From Chytridium lagenaria (Eukaryota > Chytridiomycota > Chytridiomycetes > Chytridiales > Chytridiaceae), in NCBI GenBank assembly GCA_025449115.1, contig JAHLKC010000042.1:62001-126000 (forward strand): a stretch of DNA of 64,000 nt, written 5' to 3'. A program made the translations under genes and the position numbers. The notes below the pieces were generated by a model. The model was not told the origin of the DNA. It made no database searches and was given only the letters and a program-made list of their open reading frames with translations. Shown in pieces: positions 47,402-58,088 of the stretch. The stretch's first letter is position 1. Each line of letters starts with the position of its first letter.

Positions 47402-48025
47402 ATCAAGGATTGCGGCCACGTGCACATAAAGGTATTCAGTTCTGGAACCTGTCTTTTTTGTTCTGTGCCTTTGCCGCCCATTTATTCCCATTCGTCACGC
47501 TAATCAACAAACCTACAAATTACAAGTCCCGAATCCAGAAGGCCCCCACACTGTGACTTTCAAACCCTCCCCCGTTCAAATCAACACCCCCTCAAAATTC
47601 GCTGCACGAGAGAACGCCAACAATTATAACGGAAGTGCCTCAACCTCAACACCACAACCTCAATACTACACTCCCTCTCAACAAACTCCAGCCAACCCTG
47701 TAGTAGATGCCCCAACACTTTACAAACAAATCCGGGATACCTTGTCGTCACTGGAGTTTGAGGAGTTTGCAGCAAACGTTGCGGCGTTCAATGCATCTGA
47801 ACAGAGCGCGGATGAGACGGTGAATAATATTGGAAGTCTTGTGAAAGATCGGCTGCTATTTGCTCAAATGAGGTGGGTTGAAATTTCTATCTATTTGATC
47901 CTTGAATATAAACGAGTACTTTGAAATGAAATAGTAACGTGTTTGATTGTTTTAAATGAAGGACTTTGATTTACACCGCCCTCGCAGAAAGCGCCAAAAG
48001 TGCATCAGTAGGTGCACCAAAATAG
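47402..48025 (+). CDS. Small hypothetical protein with helical C-terminus
   Basis: The exon at 47402-47432 (DDQGLRPRAHK) is spliced over an intron from GTATTC to about 47525 into VPNPEGPHTVTFKPSPVQI. A Ser/Thr/Gln linker follows, then a helical domain: LYKQIRDTLSSLEFEEFAAN, VAAFNASEQSADETVNNIG and DRLLFAQMR. After an intron (about 47874-47960) comes TLIYTALAESAKSASVGAPK, with stop at 48023-48025. The true start is unclear: it may lie in an upstream exon or be the ATG at 47400 in another frame. Family not recognised. The helical block resembles short C-terminal domains of RING/zinc-finger ligases of the ZNF598 type, a weak impression only. Confidence 0.55.
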
Positions 48026-48163
48026 ACAGTTATCTCTCTCCACACTGTATCTTTTTTTTTTATTTAACCGCATCGAAGTTCTCGGGGTTTTGGAATCGAC
48101 TCTTTTTTTGTGATTGCGTTGAATTTGTTGTATATAGAAGGCATTCCGTTCTCCGTTTCTCAT

Positions 48164-48962
48164 CTATGCACCCTCCATTTCCATATCATCTTGCTCCATT
48201 TGATCTGCAATGTTGTCAAGGAGACCGGATTGCGCCATTTCTTGGAGTCTACTGAGGTTGACGGAGAGAATAGCTTCGCCGTCTTCAGCTTGCTGGACGT
48301 GGACAAGGTCGTCGAGTTCGTTTTCTTTGTTGGTAGAGTATTCGGGGGTGAAGGCTGAAGAGGAGATGTGAGCAGGGACTTTAAAAAAAAAGTTGCGAAC
48401 CTTTGAGGAAATGGACCACATCTGCTCTTTCGTCTTCATCAGCGGTCTCGATGGGCTTTGTACAGAGAATGGGGCAATTGTTAGATTGCCATGCAAAGCG
48501 GTAAACTTGACTTACAAGTACTCCGTCTGCATTCCTCTTTGTGGGATCAGCCCCATACTTGATCAAGTATCTGCTACGATCGGGGTCTCTGTAAAGTGAA
48601 GGGGAGTGTCGCCCTCATTATCCCCAATATTGGGATCTCCGCCATTCTGAAGAAGGTATTCCAGAAGTTCGAGATGTCCGTATGAGGCTGCTGCATGACT
48701 GTCATAAAAGCATTCAACTTCGGCCTTTGTATTTATTCTCAACGATCGCTTGTACTTACATGGGTGTGTATCCGTTCTCGTCTTTGACGTTAGGGTGTTG
48801 ACCTGCCATGAGGAATTGCTTTCATGGACATAGTGGATTTAAAAATCGTAAGAATAAGCATGCGAAGATGACAAGTGGCGGCTGTTTACTCACCTGAACG
48901 ACGGCGAGGTCACCATCGCTGGCAGCTAACCAGATGTTGGTTTGGGGGTCGGCGACAGGCAT
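48164..48962 (-). CDS. Ankyrin-repeat protein
   Basis: Start at 48962 ([19 protein letters not shown]). Ankyrin repeats across exons: [80 protein letters not shown] and [20 protein letters not shown]. That is about four units with the expected TPLH and GADP signatures. The C-terminal tail is acidic ([25 protein letters not shown]), ending at 48164. Four short introns. It resembles small cytosolic ankyrin proteins of fungi; the partner is unknown. Confidence 0.85.
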
Positions 48963-49385
48963 CCGTGGTCGTTATTAGTGGGAAGAATGTCACAAAAACG
49001 TTACAAAAAAAAAGCCAGTGACGCGAGCGGTTCAGTTTATGATGAAGACATTAGGTAGCAGGGGGGTGGTTGAGTTGCATTTCTTAACTATTGCGCATCA
49101 CATTAAAGCGTTATATTAAAACGACCAGAAACAGGATTCTCGAGTTGTTAGCCTTCGTGGCAATAGTCGCAGATATACCGGCCCAGCTCCATGTGCTGGT
49201 AACGTAGGTTAAACTGTCGGAAAGAGACCAAGTAATAACGAGTAGTTGGACGTGAACGTAAATAGTAAAGTACTTAGAGTGCGACAGACTGAGCAACGGC
49301 TTGAAATGATGATGATCTTTGGAAAACTGTCAATCCCTGCATACGAAAGTAGTAACACCTCTTACATTATCTCTTCAGTGGAAAC
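48963..49385. other. Intergenic region
   Basis: About 420 bp between divergent genes. No feature recognised beyond presumed promoters. Confidence 0.45.
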
Positions 49386-51713
49386 ATGACGACTTTAGGT
49401 TTAAGCGCAAAGGCTCCCTTCATCGTCAAACACGAATCCTTGCCGACGAGCAATCCTCCTCCAGACGCCCGATATGGAGACCCAAATGGAGCAACACCTC
49501 GCAGGAGCACAGACAGAAAATGAGAAAGAAGCTGTACGGTGATAAGAGGGAGAACAGGGCTCTTGGTAATTGTTTCATCCACGCTTTCAATTTATAATGG
49601 GTTTGCTAGCGAATGGGTACTCGGAGGTTGGGTCTTTGGGGGAAAACTTATGCTGATGAGAAAACCGCCTGTTTGGAGGAGTACGTTTCAGTCGGATTTT
49701 ACACCAAAAAGGGTGCATGTCGATGGGCAGGATATCAACACGGAAGGTGCGCCATGTCATCGTAACTTTGCACTAAACTTTTGCCAAAAGGCTCTCATTA
49801 CATCAATTTGTCCAACTTCGAGATCAGGAGCCATAGTTCCGATGTACTTCCACCCATGATCAGCTCAACTCAAAAGGACTACATTTCAAAACAACTATTA
49901 GTACGCTTTTCCTTTTAAAGTATATCTAACGAAAGTTTATATAGCCTGTTCGAAAAAGTACGAAATGCCGCCGTAAGTAAAATAGACCCTCAATGCCGCA
50001 ATTATTAAACTTTATCATTCAGGCTTACCCCCCTATTTCCGTGATGAAAATGAGATCAAAAGCGCACACAGCGTCTACAACACACGTTCGTAGCGGTAAA
50101 AGAAAGCAACCGTGACACTATCTGACAAAACTTAGAGCAATCCACCTCCCCTCAATATACGTCGACCCGATTCCATCACCACGCATTTCGAGCTCGGCGA
50201 TGATCTCCAGTTTGGTCATCCGTGACGCGCTCTAACTATAGACCCCATGCTCCCCAGACTCCCGTAAAAATCGATAGCCTAGATAATCGTGCCAGCACTG
50301 TTCTCGATAATCCTGATGGACAAAAAGGAAGAAATGCTCAGCACGAAGCAGTCAGGTAAAGGATTACGGACGGAACCTATCTCTTACAAAATTTAGATTA
50401 TGTGATAGCAAATGATCTTGATCGTCGAGACCTTATTGTGGATAATAAAGCGACAGTAAAGGATTTAAAGTCCACACATTTTACGGTATGAGGAGATATT
50501 TGAAAGTCACCTAACGAGACTCAGCTTGGGACTGTGCAAGGTACGCTGTTAAATCTCAATATCAGGCATCGTTTACTCAACATCCGTCAGGACTTAGAGC
50601 CGAAACTGCCAGTGATAAGCTGAAAAGGAACGTTTTCAAGCGTTAAAATTGAAGATGGGGAAGAGCAAGCTCCAAAACATGTCGACGCATCAATCTGATT
50701 TCGTGAGTTTCGAGAAACGTCTGGATATGATCAAACAAATGAAAATGTCGGCTCAAGAACTCAAGGTACTCAGATCCATAAATTTCACACTTAACGCAAC
50801 TCTATTTTATTTTAGAACGCACAAACCAAATCCTCCATCTCATTCGGTACAGACGAACTCCCATCTTCTTCATCCGCTCCTCCATTACTCGCAAAGATTT
50901 TGGCGCCCTCTCCCTCTCAACCTCCTCCGTCCCTGAAGTCCTTAAAAAGCATCTCCGTCCTGGTCCCGTTCCTGCTAAACGCCCTGTCCCCGCCGTCACC
51001 GGTCCCTTCACCTACTCCCCAATGGCGTTCTCGACCATCCCACCGGCACATCCATTATGCAATCAGATTACGGGTACCCCGCTCCAGCGGCTGAAGGCGA
51101 CAACAGCCTTGTGTCAGCGTTGAGGTCAAAGAATGTGGCGAGACAGAGAGCAAAAGAGTTTTTTGTTGTGGAACGCATTTTTCCTTTGGTTCGGATGAGA
51201 AGGGATGTGGGGGACGACGTTTCAGGAACATTTTGGCGATCCTGTGGGTGGAGAGAAGGAAAAAAAATTGGGCGTCGGTGAAAGATGCAGGTTTGATTCT
51301 ACCCTTTACAACACGGTCACGAGGTGAGGATACTCACCGTTCGTTAATTTTATCAAGACTTCCTTTAACTTTAATTGTTGTTTGCAGATATCCATGCGAC
51401 GCCGATACCTATACGACCGTTAATGCCTCTGTCTACCGAAACCATGGCAAAGTCCCACGTCCAGACGTCATTCTCCCACCTTCAGACACAGTCGGTTCCT
51501 GTATTGCCCCAGACCCAAACCCTTTCCCCAATTTTCTCACCTCAGAGACCAAACGTACGTTATCCCACAGAGGCCATGGTTTACATGCAACGACAGCGAC
51601 ATGATATATATGTTGTGGCGGTCGGATATCTATTTAATTTATGTTTTTTTACTTCTATCGAGTTCTTCGTTGTTTTGCTTAGAAACGTGCATTTGTTCAT
51701 TACATGCTCGTAA
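49386..51713 (+). CDS. Candidate axonemal protein, fragmented prediction
   Basis: Exon-like pieces on the plus strand in changing frames. The first ATG gives MTTLGLSAKAPFIVKHESLP and PDARYGDPNGATPRRSTDRK. Then come ANGYSEVGSLGENL and LEEYVSVGFYTKKG, and an exon near 50110-50210 with NIRRPDSITTHFELGDDLQF. The next block, at 50390-50560, has ANDLDRRDLIVDNKATVKDL and STHFTLG across an intron. Then KMGKSKLQNMSTHQSDFVSF and FEKRLDMIKQMKMS, and an exon with SSISFGTDELPSS. The repeated S-HFxLG/FGTD and THxxDF motifs resemble proteins bound to axonemal doublets. This is pattern impression, not a family match. Several 1-nt errors are likely. Confidence 0.4.
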
Positions 51714-52111
51714 ACGATTTAATCTTTTGATTGATTTCTTATTTTGAATAAAATCATGCTTAAAAAAACCAGATAAAGATCTTTAGACTCCCGATAAGCC
51801 AATTCTCACTAATCATTTGAAATGCAAGGAAGTAATTTTTTTTAGAAAGGGAATACCAGATGGTAACGATAGGTGTTTATTCATTTAAGCATAAAATCAA
51901 AAGGTCTTATAACCCAAGGTTGTCTCAAACAATAATACAACGAAAGTAGAATAAATGTGTTTTCAATCACAAAATGTTAAGAAAAAATGATAAAAGAATA
52001 AGGTAACAATTAAACCACAGTATTCGAGATGCCGCTCTCTCTTGAAAGACCGCGCTCCACGAATTCAAAGGCAACTTTAGAACACCCAATATTCCACAAT
52101 CCCATACCAAT
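51714..52111. other. Intergenic region between convergent genes
   Basis: About 400 bp, AT-rich, presumably 3' UTRs. No gene seen. Confidence 0.5.
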
Positions 52112-53290
52112 TTAGACCGACATGTCATATGAATCTTGGGATGCGATCATACCATCACCACAATCCTCCCAAACACCATCCCTCCAACTCCTCAACAGCC
52201 TTCTCAACATCCACGCCTCCGCTCCTCAACGCTCACTGTGCTAGCACTTCAAAGTCGGGAAATCCTCGGTGTCTCCCAATCTGCGCCTTCAACGCCTCAA
52301 CATGATCAAGGTACACATGGGCGTTCCCAAACACAGAGTGACGTGACCGGGCTCGAGACCAGTGACGTGTGCGAGGAGATGGTGAGTAGGGCGTATGAGG
52401 CTACGTTAAGGGGACACCGAACCATGTCAGCGGAGCGCTGGTAGAGTTGGCAGGAGAGGGTGCCACGGTAGTGGCTGGGGAGGCGTCTTGGCGTCGTCGG
52501 AGGTAGGGAGGGTGAGCGGCGCGATTTGGTTGAGAACGTAGAACTGCTGAGAAGGTGACAGGGGGAAGTGCCATCTTGTCCAGGTCTGTAAACAAAAAGG
52601 AGTGTCAGAGGTAACAACAATAGCAAATGAACGTAGACTTGGAGGGAAAACATAGTTGTATGCTACTAAGGGACAACTAGAAGGCTCACCGCTTGGATTC
52701 CAAGCTGACAAAAGGATACCCTGTCATCAGGCTTGTGCTTGATCTTGCGAATCACCTCCTTAATTTGGTCGACACCCTTGCCTTCATAATTGGCTCCACA
52801 CCTTCGTATTTGCGCCAAATGTCTCCACTGGAATCCATAAACTGTGGGTAGGATTAGTCACTACTTGTACAGTAATTCAGAGGACAGACAGGCCTCTGAC
52901 AGGTTTATCCAATTAAAGCACAGTAAGACACTAAAACATGTAAAAACGAGGGCTCACCGGGACCCAACTCGCCCTCCTATAATCGCAATATCCTACAGCA
53001 TCCAAGCCTCCCTTGACCCATTCGCATCCCAAATATGCACCTTCTTTGCCGTCAACAGATTAGCATCCACCGATCCCTTCACAAACCAATCAGCTCCTCA
53101 AATACAGCTCGCAGCGGCACCCTCTTTGTGGTGAATAACGGGAAGACCCCGTCCTTGAGACTAAACCTCATCTGAGGCGGTGCAAACATGAAACAGTTCC
53201 TGTGCCGGTACGATCGGTACGGGTTTCACCGCAGTCAACTATGGTTTTAACGAGACCGAGGTATTGTACTCTTCGTGGAGAGATGAGGGT
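52112..53290 (-). CDS. TYMS: Thymidylate synthase, frame heavily interrupted
   Basis: Makes dTMP from dUMP with methylene-tetrahydrofolate. Conserved blocks appear in order across three frames: YLGLVKTIVDCGETRTDRTG (53215-53275), PPQMRFSLKDGVFPLFTTKR, VDANLLTAKKVHIWDANGSR, an intron near 52845-52950, VYGFQWRH, NYEGKGVDQIKEVIRKIKHK, SAWNPS, an intron at about 52587-52690, DLDKMALPP-CH (active-site Cys region near 52563), QFYVLNQ, LSCQLYQRSADMV, NVASYALLT, HVTGLEPG, NAHVYLDHVEALK, then HPKIHMT and MSV with the stop at 52112. About fifteen frame changes are needed, almost all single missing bases, yet residue conservation is excellent. The start is unresolved; an extra minus-strand coding-like segment to about 53570 may belong to it. 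Confidence 0.85.
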
Positions 53291-54278
53291 TGCCGGGTCC
53301 GTTGAATAGGTGGGCAAAGGGTGAGGGAAGGGTTGGAGGAAGTTGGAGTGAAGACAGCTGATGAAGAAGTGACATTAGTTATTACGGAAAGATTGCGGGA
53401 GTCTTCGAAGTAGTTGTGTTGGATTCTTTGGACAGAGTCGATTCAAGTCCATCCATGAAAGCAGTATCGGACTTGTTGATGGCGTTCAAGGCTTTGAGGA
53501 AAAGCTTTTTGTAGCGACAGACGCGATGTGTTCGCCAACTAGCGCTGCGTCTGAGAGCATTGAATGGGATGACAAGGCGTTAAGAGGTTTGGCAAGGGAG
53601 ATGAGGCGACAGACTTTTGGTCTGGGTAGTTTTGGAATGTGTTAAGTCCGAAAGGCAGCTGCGATGGCAATGATCAAGATGAAAAAAACGATGATTATAT
53701 ATTGTGACACTTCTATTTTTAAAATCACTCAATTCAATCGAATCCGATTTGGCCAGACAGCTGAATGCTGCTGTGCCCAGAAACTCTCAATTGCGCCGAG
53801 GTCACATCCCTCCTTACCTCCCTCATCAGCAACAGCATCAGTCAGAAAAGTGCAACATCGTCTCCCTCTCTTTCATAAACCTTGTGAAGTCAAGCCTTTG
53901 TTGTTTATTTTTCCTGCTGTGGCGCACGCCCGTCCATCCATGTAAGAAAAGAAAAGAAATACTAGTTGTTGAAGGAGGATTCTTAATAACTGAGGGAGTA
54001 ACAAGTAAAAGCGATAAGTTTTGCCTTTGTGATGGTCGAGTCTTTTTGTAAATAAACCACTTCCGCAGTTCCATACCCCAAACAAACCAAAAAAAAATCA
54101 AACAAAACAAAAGCCGGAATTTCAATCTCCGCTCTTGGTTGTTTTGAGGCGAGTCTCTGTTTGCCCTATTCCCCAATTTCTTGCCAACGAAAAAAACAGC
54201 CCACCCCCACGGAAAGACTATTGACAGACAGCCACAGCCAAACAGATCAATCATCTACACTTGCGATCAACCTTCACG
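53291..54278. other. Upstream region of thymidylate synthase and of the exon-repeat gene
   Basis: 53291-53640 has minus-strand coding-like sequence in shifting frames (KALNAINKSDTAFMDGLEST), possibly an N-terminal extension of thymidylate synthase or another gene. 53650-54278 shows nothing recognisable apart from A/C-rich stretches near 54060-54120. Confidence 0.35.
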
Positions 54279-57200
54279 ATGATCGGGTCGCTTGCAATCA
54301 AGGCGAGCAAGTCTGTTATCACCATGGGTGTCGTCCTCATGACGGCACTCTTCATTGCGTTCAACCCTTCCCTCAGACTTTTTGTTTACGGTAAGATCCA
54401 TTACATCTTCTTCATCCATATATAGCTGATTCACATCGTCACTTCCGTCCACTCTTTGGCTGAACGATCACATTGACTAACTTGTTTCCCCCACTCAAGA
54501 TCACTCAGTCAGCAACGACGACTTTACCCAGGACATTGAACCCACTTTCCAATCCTCCCGTCGTCGCAAGCGCTCCACTCCGTCCAGGGAGACGTTCGCC
54601 GCAGAGTTTTACGTGAAAGCACACACAAATACCAAACGTCGCCGCTCTTTTGAGTTCCACTCCTGGGAGCAAGCCCGACGTTTTGGTCAGATCTTGAGGG
54701 TCCCACCTCTTGTCTTTCCATTGCGCCCATCACTTCCTTCTCTTAGAATTGCACCCCTTTTTAACGGTGACACTCACGTCACGTACACAATTGGATCAAG
54801 AGACATCATCCGCAAACCCTCTAACCCCAACTCCACACGTCCGATCAACAGCACCCACACCACTGACAGCCAGCAGCCACAACCTAGACAGCCGCCCCAG
54901 ATGCACAGACAGGATAGAGCTATTGTAATGAAGAGTATAGCGAAAAGGTACAACGATTGTGTGATCAATACTCTTTGTTGTTCTGTTTAGGTTATTAACT
55001 TAATTTTAGTGTACACAGCGTTATTCAGTATTTGTCAATGCCTTTTTCACTTTGTATCGCCATTACAATATGAACGCTGTAAACAACGTAGCCCACGCGA
55101 AAGACTTTGATGTTGTGAATGGCAAATCCATCGAATCATCTGCCAATTCGTCACTCACGACGCACTGGCTGTCGCTAAATGGATACCAACCAAGTGAGCT
55201 CTGGTTCCTTAATCTTCTCTTTCACGTTGTTCTCTAGCATTATATTAACATCATTTTTCCAACCTTTTTTTACTATTGCTCAGATTCGTCACCGCTTCAA
55301 AGATCAGGCATTCAGATCAAGCCACAACCACGAAGATTAACATCACGAAAATCGTAGATGTTGATATCCGAGAGCCATACAATATGTTTGCGGAGGTGCA
55401 GAGCCTGTTTTGTACAGCCTCCTTTGATCTATTGCGCCGTCAATACAGGATGAATATGATGGACTCCATGTCCCGTCTTCAAGACTTATCATTTGTTGTC
55501 GCTAAATCATTCGTTCAAGACGTCGTTAAGTGGACCGCTAATAAGTAAGCTTTTGTTTATTTTCTTTTGTTTAGCTTATCTTATCTTGATAATTTTATTT
55601 AACTACGCCTATTTTGCTGCCTGTAGATACGCAACCATCACCTTGAATTCTGAGCAACCCAACGCCAACACCAACCTTATACAAAAGGTTTCCACTGTAG
55701 ATACGACGAAAGCCTCGTATCATTTGTATGGGATGCTCCAATCTACCCTTTTCAGAGCGTCTTTCAATTTGTTGCACCGCCATCAAAAGCTAAACATCAT
55801 GGACACAGTGTCCCGACTCCAAGACCTTTGGTTGGTTAAATGCAAGCGCGTCTACACGGTCATCAACAACAAGGTCGTCCAAATTGCCATTAACGTCAGA
55901 CTTGCTATTGTTAAGTGGACTCCTATCCAGTAAGTTTTCTTTCTTCGCCGTGTTAATTAATTATGGCCGACCTGCGATATAAGTTTACTCATAATTTATC
56001 TATCTCGCTTATGTAGATATAAATTCCCAATGACAATCAAGTCGGAGCAGTCCAAAATGACAAGGACCGGTACCAAGAAATGCTTCATCGTTAATATCAG
56101 AGAGCCCTATTATATGTACGGCATTCTCCAAGGTCTCCTTTTCAATGCCTCCTTTTACTTCTTGCAACGTCATCAATCTCTCAACGTCATGGACGCCATA
56201 TCTCGCATCCACGACTATTGGATGATGAGCTGCAAGCGCGCCAACCGATACACCATCGATACGATCGCCCACAATACTGCCGCACGACTTGCCGTTGTGA
56301 AGTGGACCCCCACCATGTAAGTTTGACGTCCTTCATTGTTTTCATTGCCATCAGCTCACGGCCCACAATCTGAAAACTAATAAAAATTTGTGTGCCGCCG
56401 CTTCCATAGATATCCCATCAGGACCAAGGCCAGGAAAGCCGAAACCGTGCAGACCAGCATCAAGAAACTTTTTAGCGTTAATATTCAAGAACCATACTAC
56501 ATTTACGGCGTGCTCCAATGCCTCCTCTTCAACGCCTCCTTCCAGTTCTTGCACCGCCATCAAACCCTCACCATTATGAATACCGTGTTTTGCCTCAAGG
56601 AATTCTACTGCAAGCCTTTTAAATCTCTTGCTGCGTAAGTTTAACATCGTCATTCATTTTTCCTTGATTAATCACTAACACACTTTATCATTTTCTATAG
56701 ATTTTCCGGCTTCCCTCATCCCCAAAACACTCAACCCATCCTACGCGCGGTTGACACCACACCCATTGATCGTCGTCGTCCCAAAATCGTGCCCTCCTGG
56801 ATCGCCTCCTTACAACGCAACGTACGAAAATACGTAAAACCCGCATCCACCCCCATCTACCCCCCTCAACCCCGTATATACACTTCCCCGACACCCTCTA
56901 AACCGCATACCACCGTCTCCGACGACGAAGGCTTCACTAGCGATGAAACCATCACAGTTGCTTCAGGAATCACTACACCTACCCGTCTTACCGGGACTTT
57001 AGATGATGTCGTCGAAGGCTTCACTAGCGATGAAACCATCACAGTTGCTTCAGGAATCACCACACCCACCCGCTCTACTGGGACTTCCGATGATGAAACT
57101 AGACCCACAAACACCCGTCCTACCGGGACTTCCGATCAAACTAGCGTCACCAACACCGTGCCCAAAGTTATGGTCTCACCTCCACCTCTCATCTCTAAGG

Positions 57201-57601
57201 ATCAAACTACCCCTAAACCCCGTCCCACAATCTCAAAATGTGCCATCTCAGCCATCCAACGCTCTCTCTTGAAACAAATCATCATTCCACCCTCTCAACG
57301 GGTGTCCAGCTCTGACAAGAAACCCGTTGAAAAGACCAACCCCCGCGTCAGTGTCAAGTCTACCATGAATGTGACCACCTCCAAAGGTGAAACGATCAAA
57401 GTCACCATGAATCGCGTCACACCTCATACCTCTATCGTTGGCACTCAAAGCCACGTCGATCAACATGCACAGAGTTCCCCCAAAACCTCCCCACCCCAAC
57501 CCTTAAACAACGCACTCCCCAAAGGAACAATGCTAACCATATGGACAAGAATATGGGAAGAAGGGACGCATGGACAAGAGGACGACGGTTCTTGCTCGTG
57601 A
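54279..57601 (+). CDS. Membrane-anchored protein with duplicated exon modules, unknown family
   Basis: Start MIGSLAIKASKSVITMGVVL continues into a hydrophobic segment, so a signal anchor or signal peptide is likely. Exon 2 (54500-54947) is basic and Ser/Asn-rich with a SHTxxxQQPQPRQPPQ-like stretch. Then come module exons of similar sequence: one degenerate (about 55010-55193) and four clear (55284-55544, 55627-55929, 56017-56316, 56410-56634). Each clear one is a multiple of three long and flanked by phase-2 introns. The module consensus is EPYYxYGxLQxLLFxASF, then LxRHQxLNxMDxxSRLxD, and usually VKWTP at the end. The last exon (56701-57601) is Thr/Ser/Pro-rich with a 29-residue direct repeat and ends at 57601. 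The only clear frame trouble is in the first module. I know no family with this module; function unknown. Confidence 0.75.
55010..56634 (+). repeat. Tandem duplicated exons encoding about 75-101-residue modules
   Basis: Exons of 261, 303, 300 and 225 nt, each beginning with the last base of a split codon (A, followed by TAC, TAT or TTC) and ending two bases into the next. A more degenerate unit precedes them. Identity is clear at the protein level (ASFxxLxRHQxLNxMD) but the DNA has diverged. Confidence 0.8.
56927..57110 (+). repeat. 87-nt direct repeat in the C-terminal exon
   Basis: Two near-identical 29-residue units, starting at 56927 and 57014, read EGFTSDETITVASGITTPTR plus a TGT-containing end. 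A shortened third remnant (RPTGTSD) follows. DNA identity is high, so the duplication is recent. Confidence 0.85.
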
Positions 57602-58088
57602 TGTTTGAATGGTTCGCGTTTTAGGGAATGGATTTGTGATAGGAATTAATGATAATATGGAAGGAATCGTGGTTTGTTTTTTGTGGTATTGATGATATGG
57701 AAACAAAGATTTAGGGTTGAGAAGGAATGGGCATTGTACATAAATAAAAATATTGGCTACATGATCTCACAGTAAAAAAAAATAATCTTCATACACCCGC
57801 ACAAAACAACTAAACATATGCAGCAATCTATTTATAAAATAACATCAAAAAATCACGAAAACCTCCAAAACTCCAACCCCTTCTCCGACGACACCCAAAC
57901 CCATCCCCATCCCTCCCCACCTCACATTTCCCCACTCCCCTCCCCTCTCCAACCCCACCCCCCCTCATCACGACCTCCACCCCCCTCCCAAAACTCCACC
58001 CCTTAAACCCTCCTCCCTCCTCACAAGCCACAACAACCCCTCCCAACCCCAGGTCTCCAACCCGTATACCCCAAAGTCCTAACCTTTC
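57602..58088. other. Intergenic region between convergent genes
   Basis: About 490 bp. 57890-58000 is strongly C-rich (CCC, CCA) on the plus strand. No gene recognised. Confidence 0.5.
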
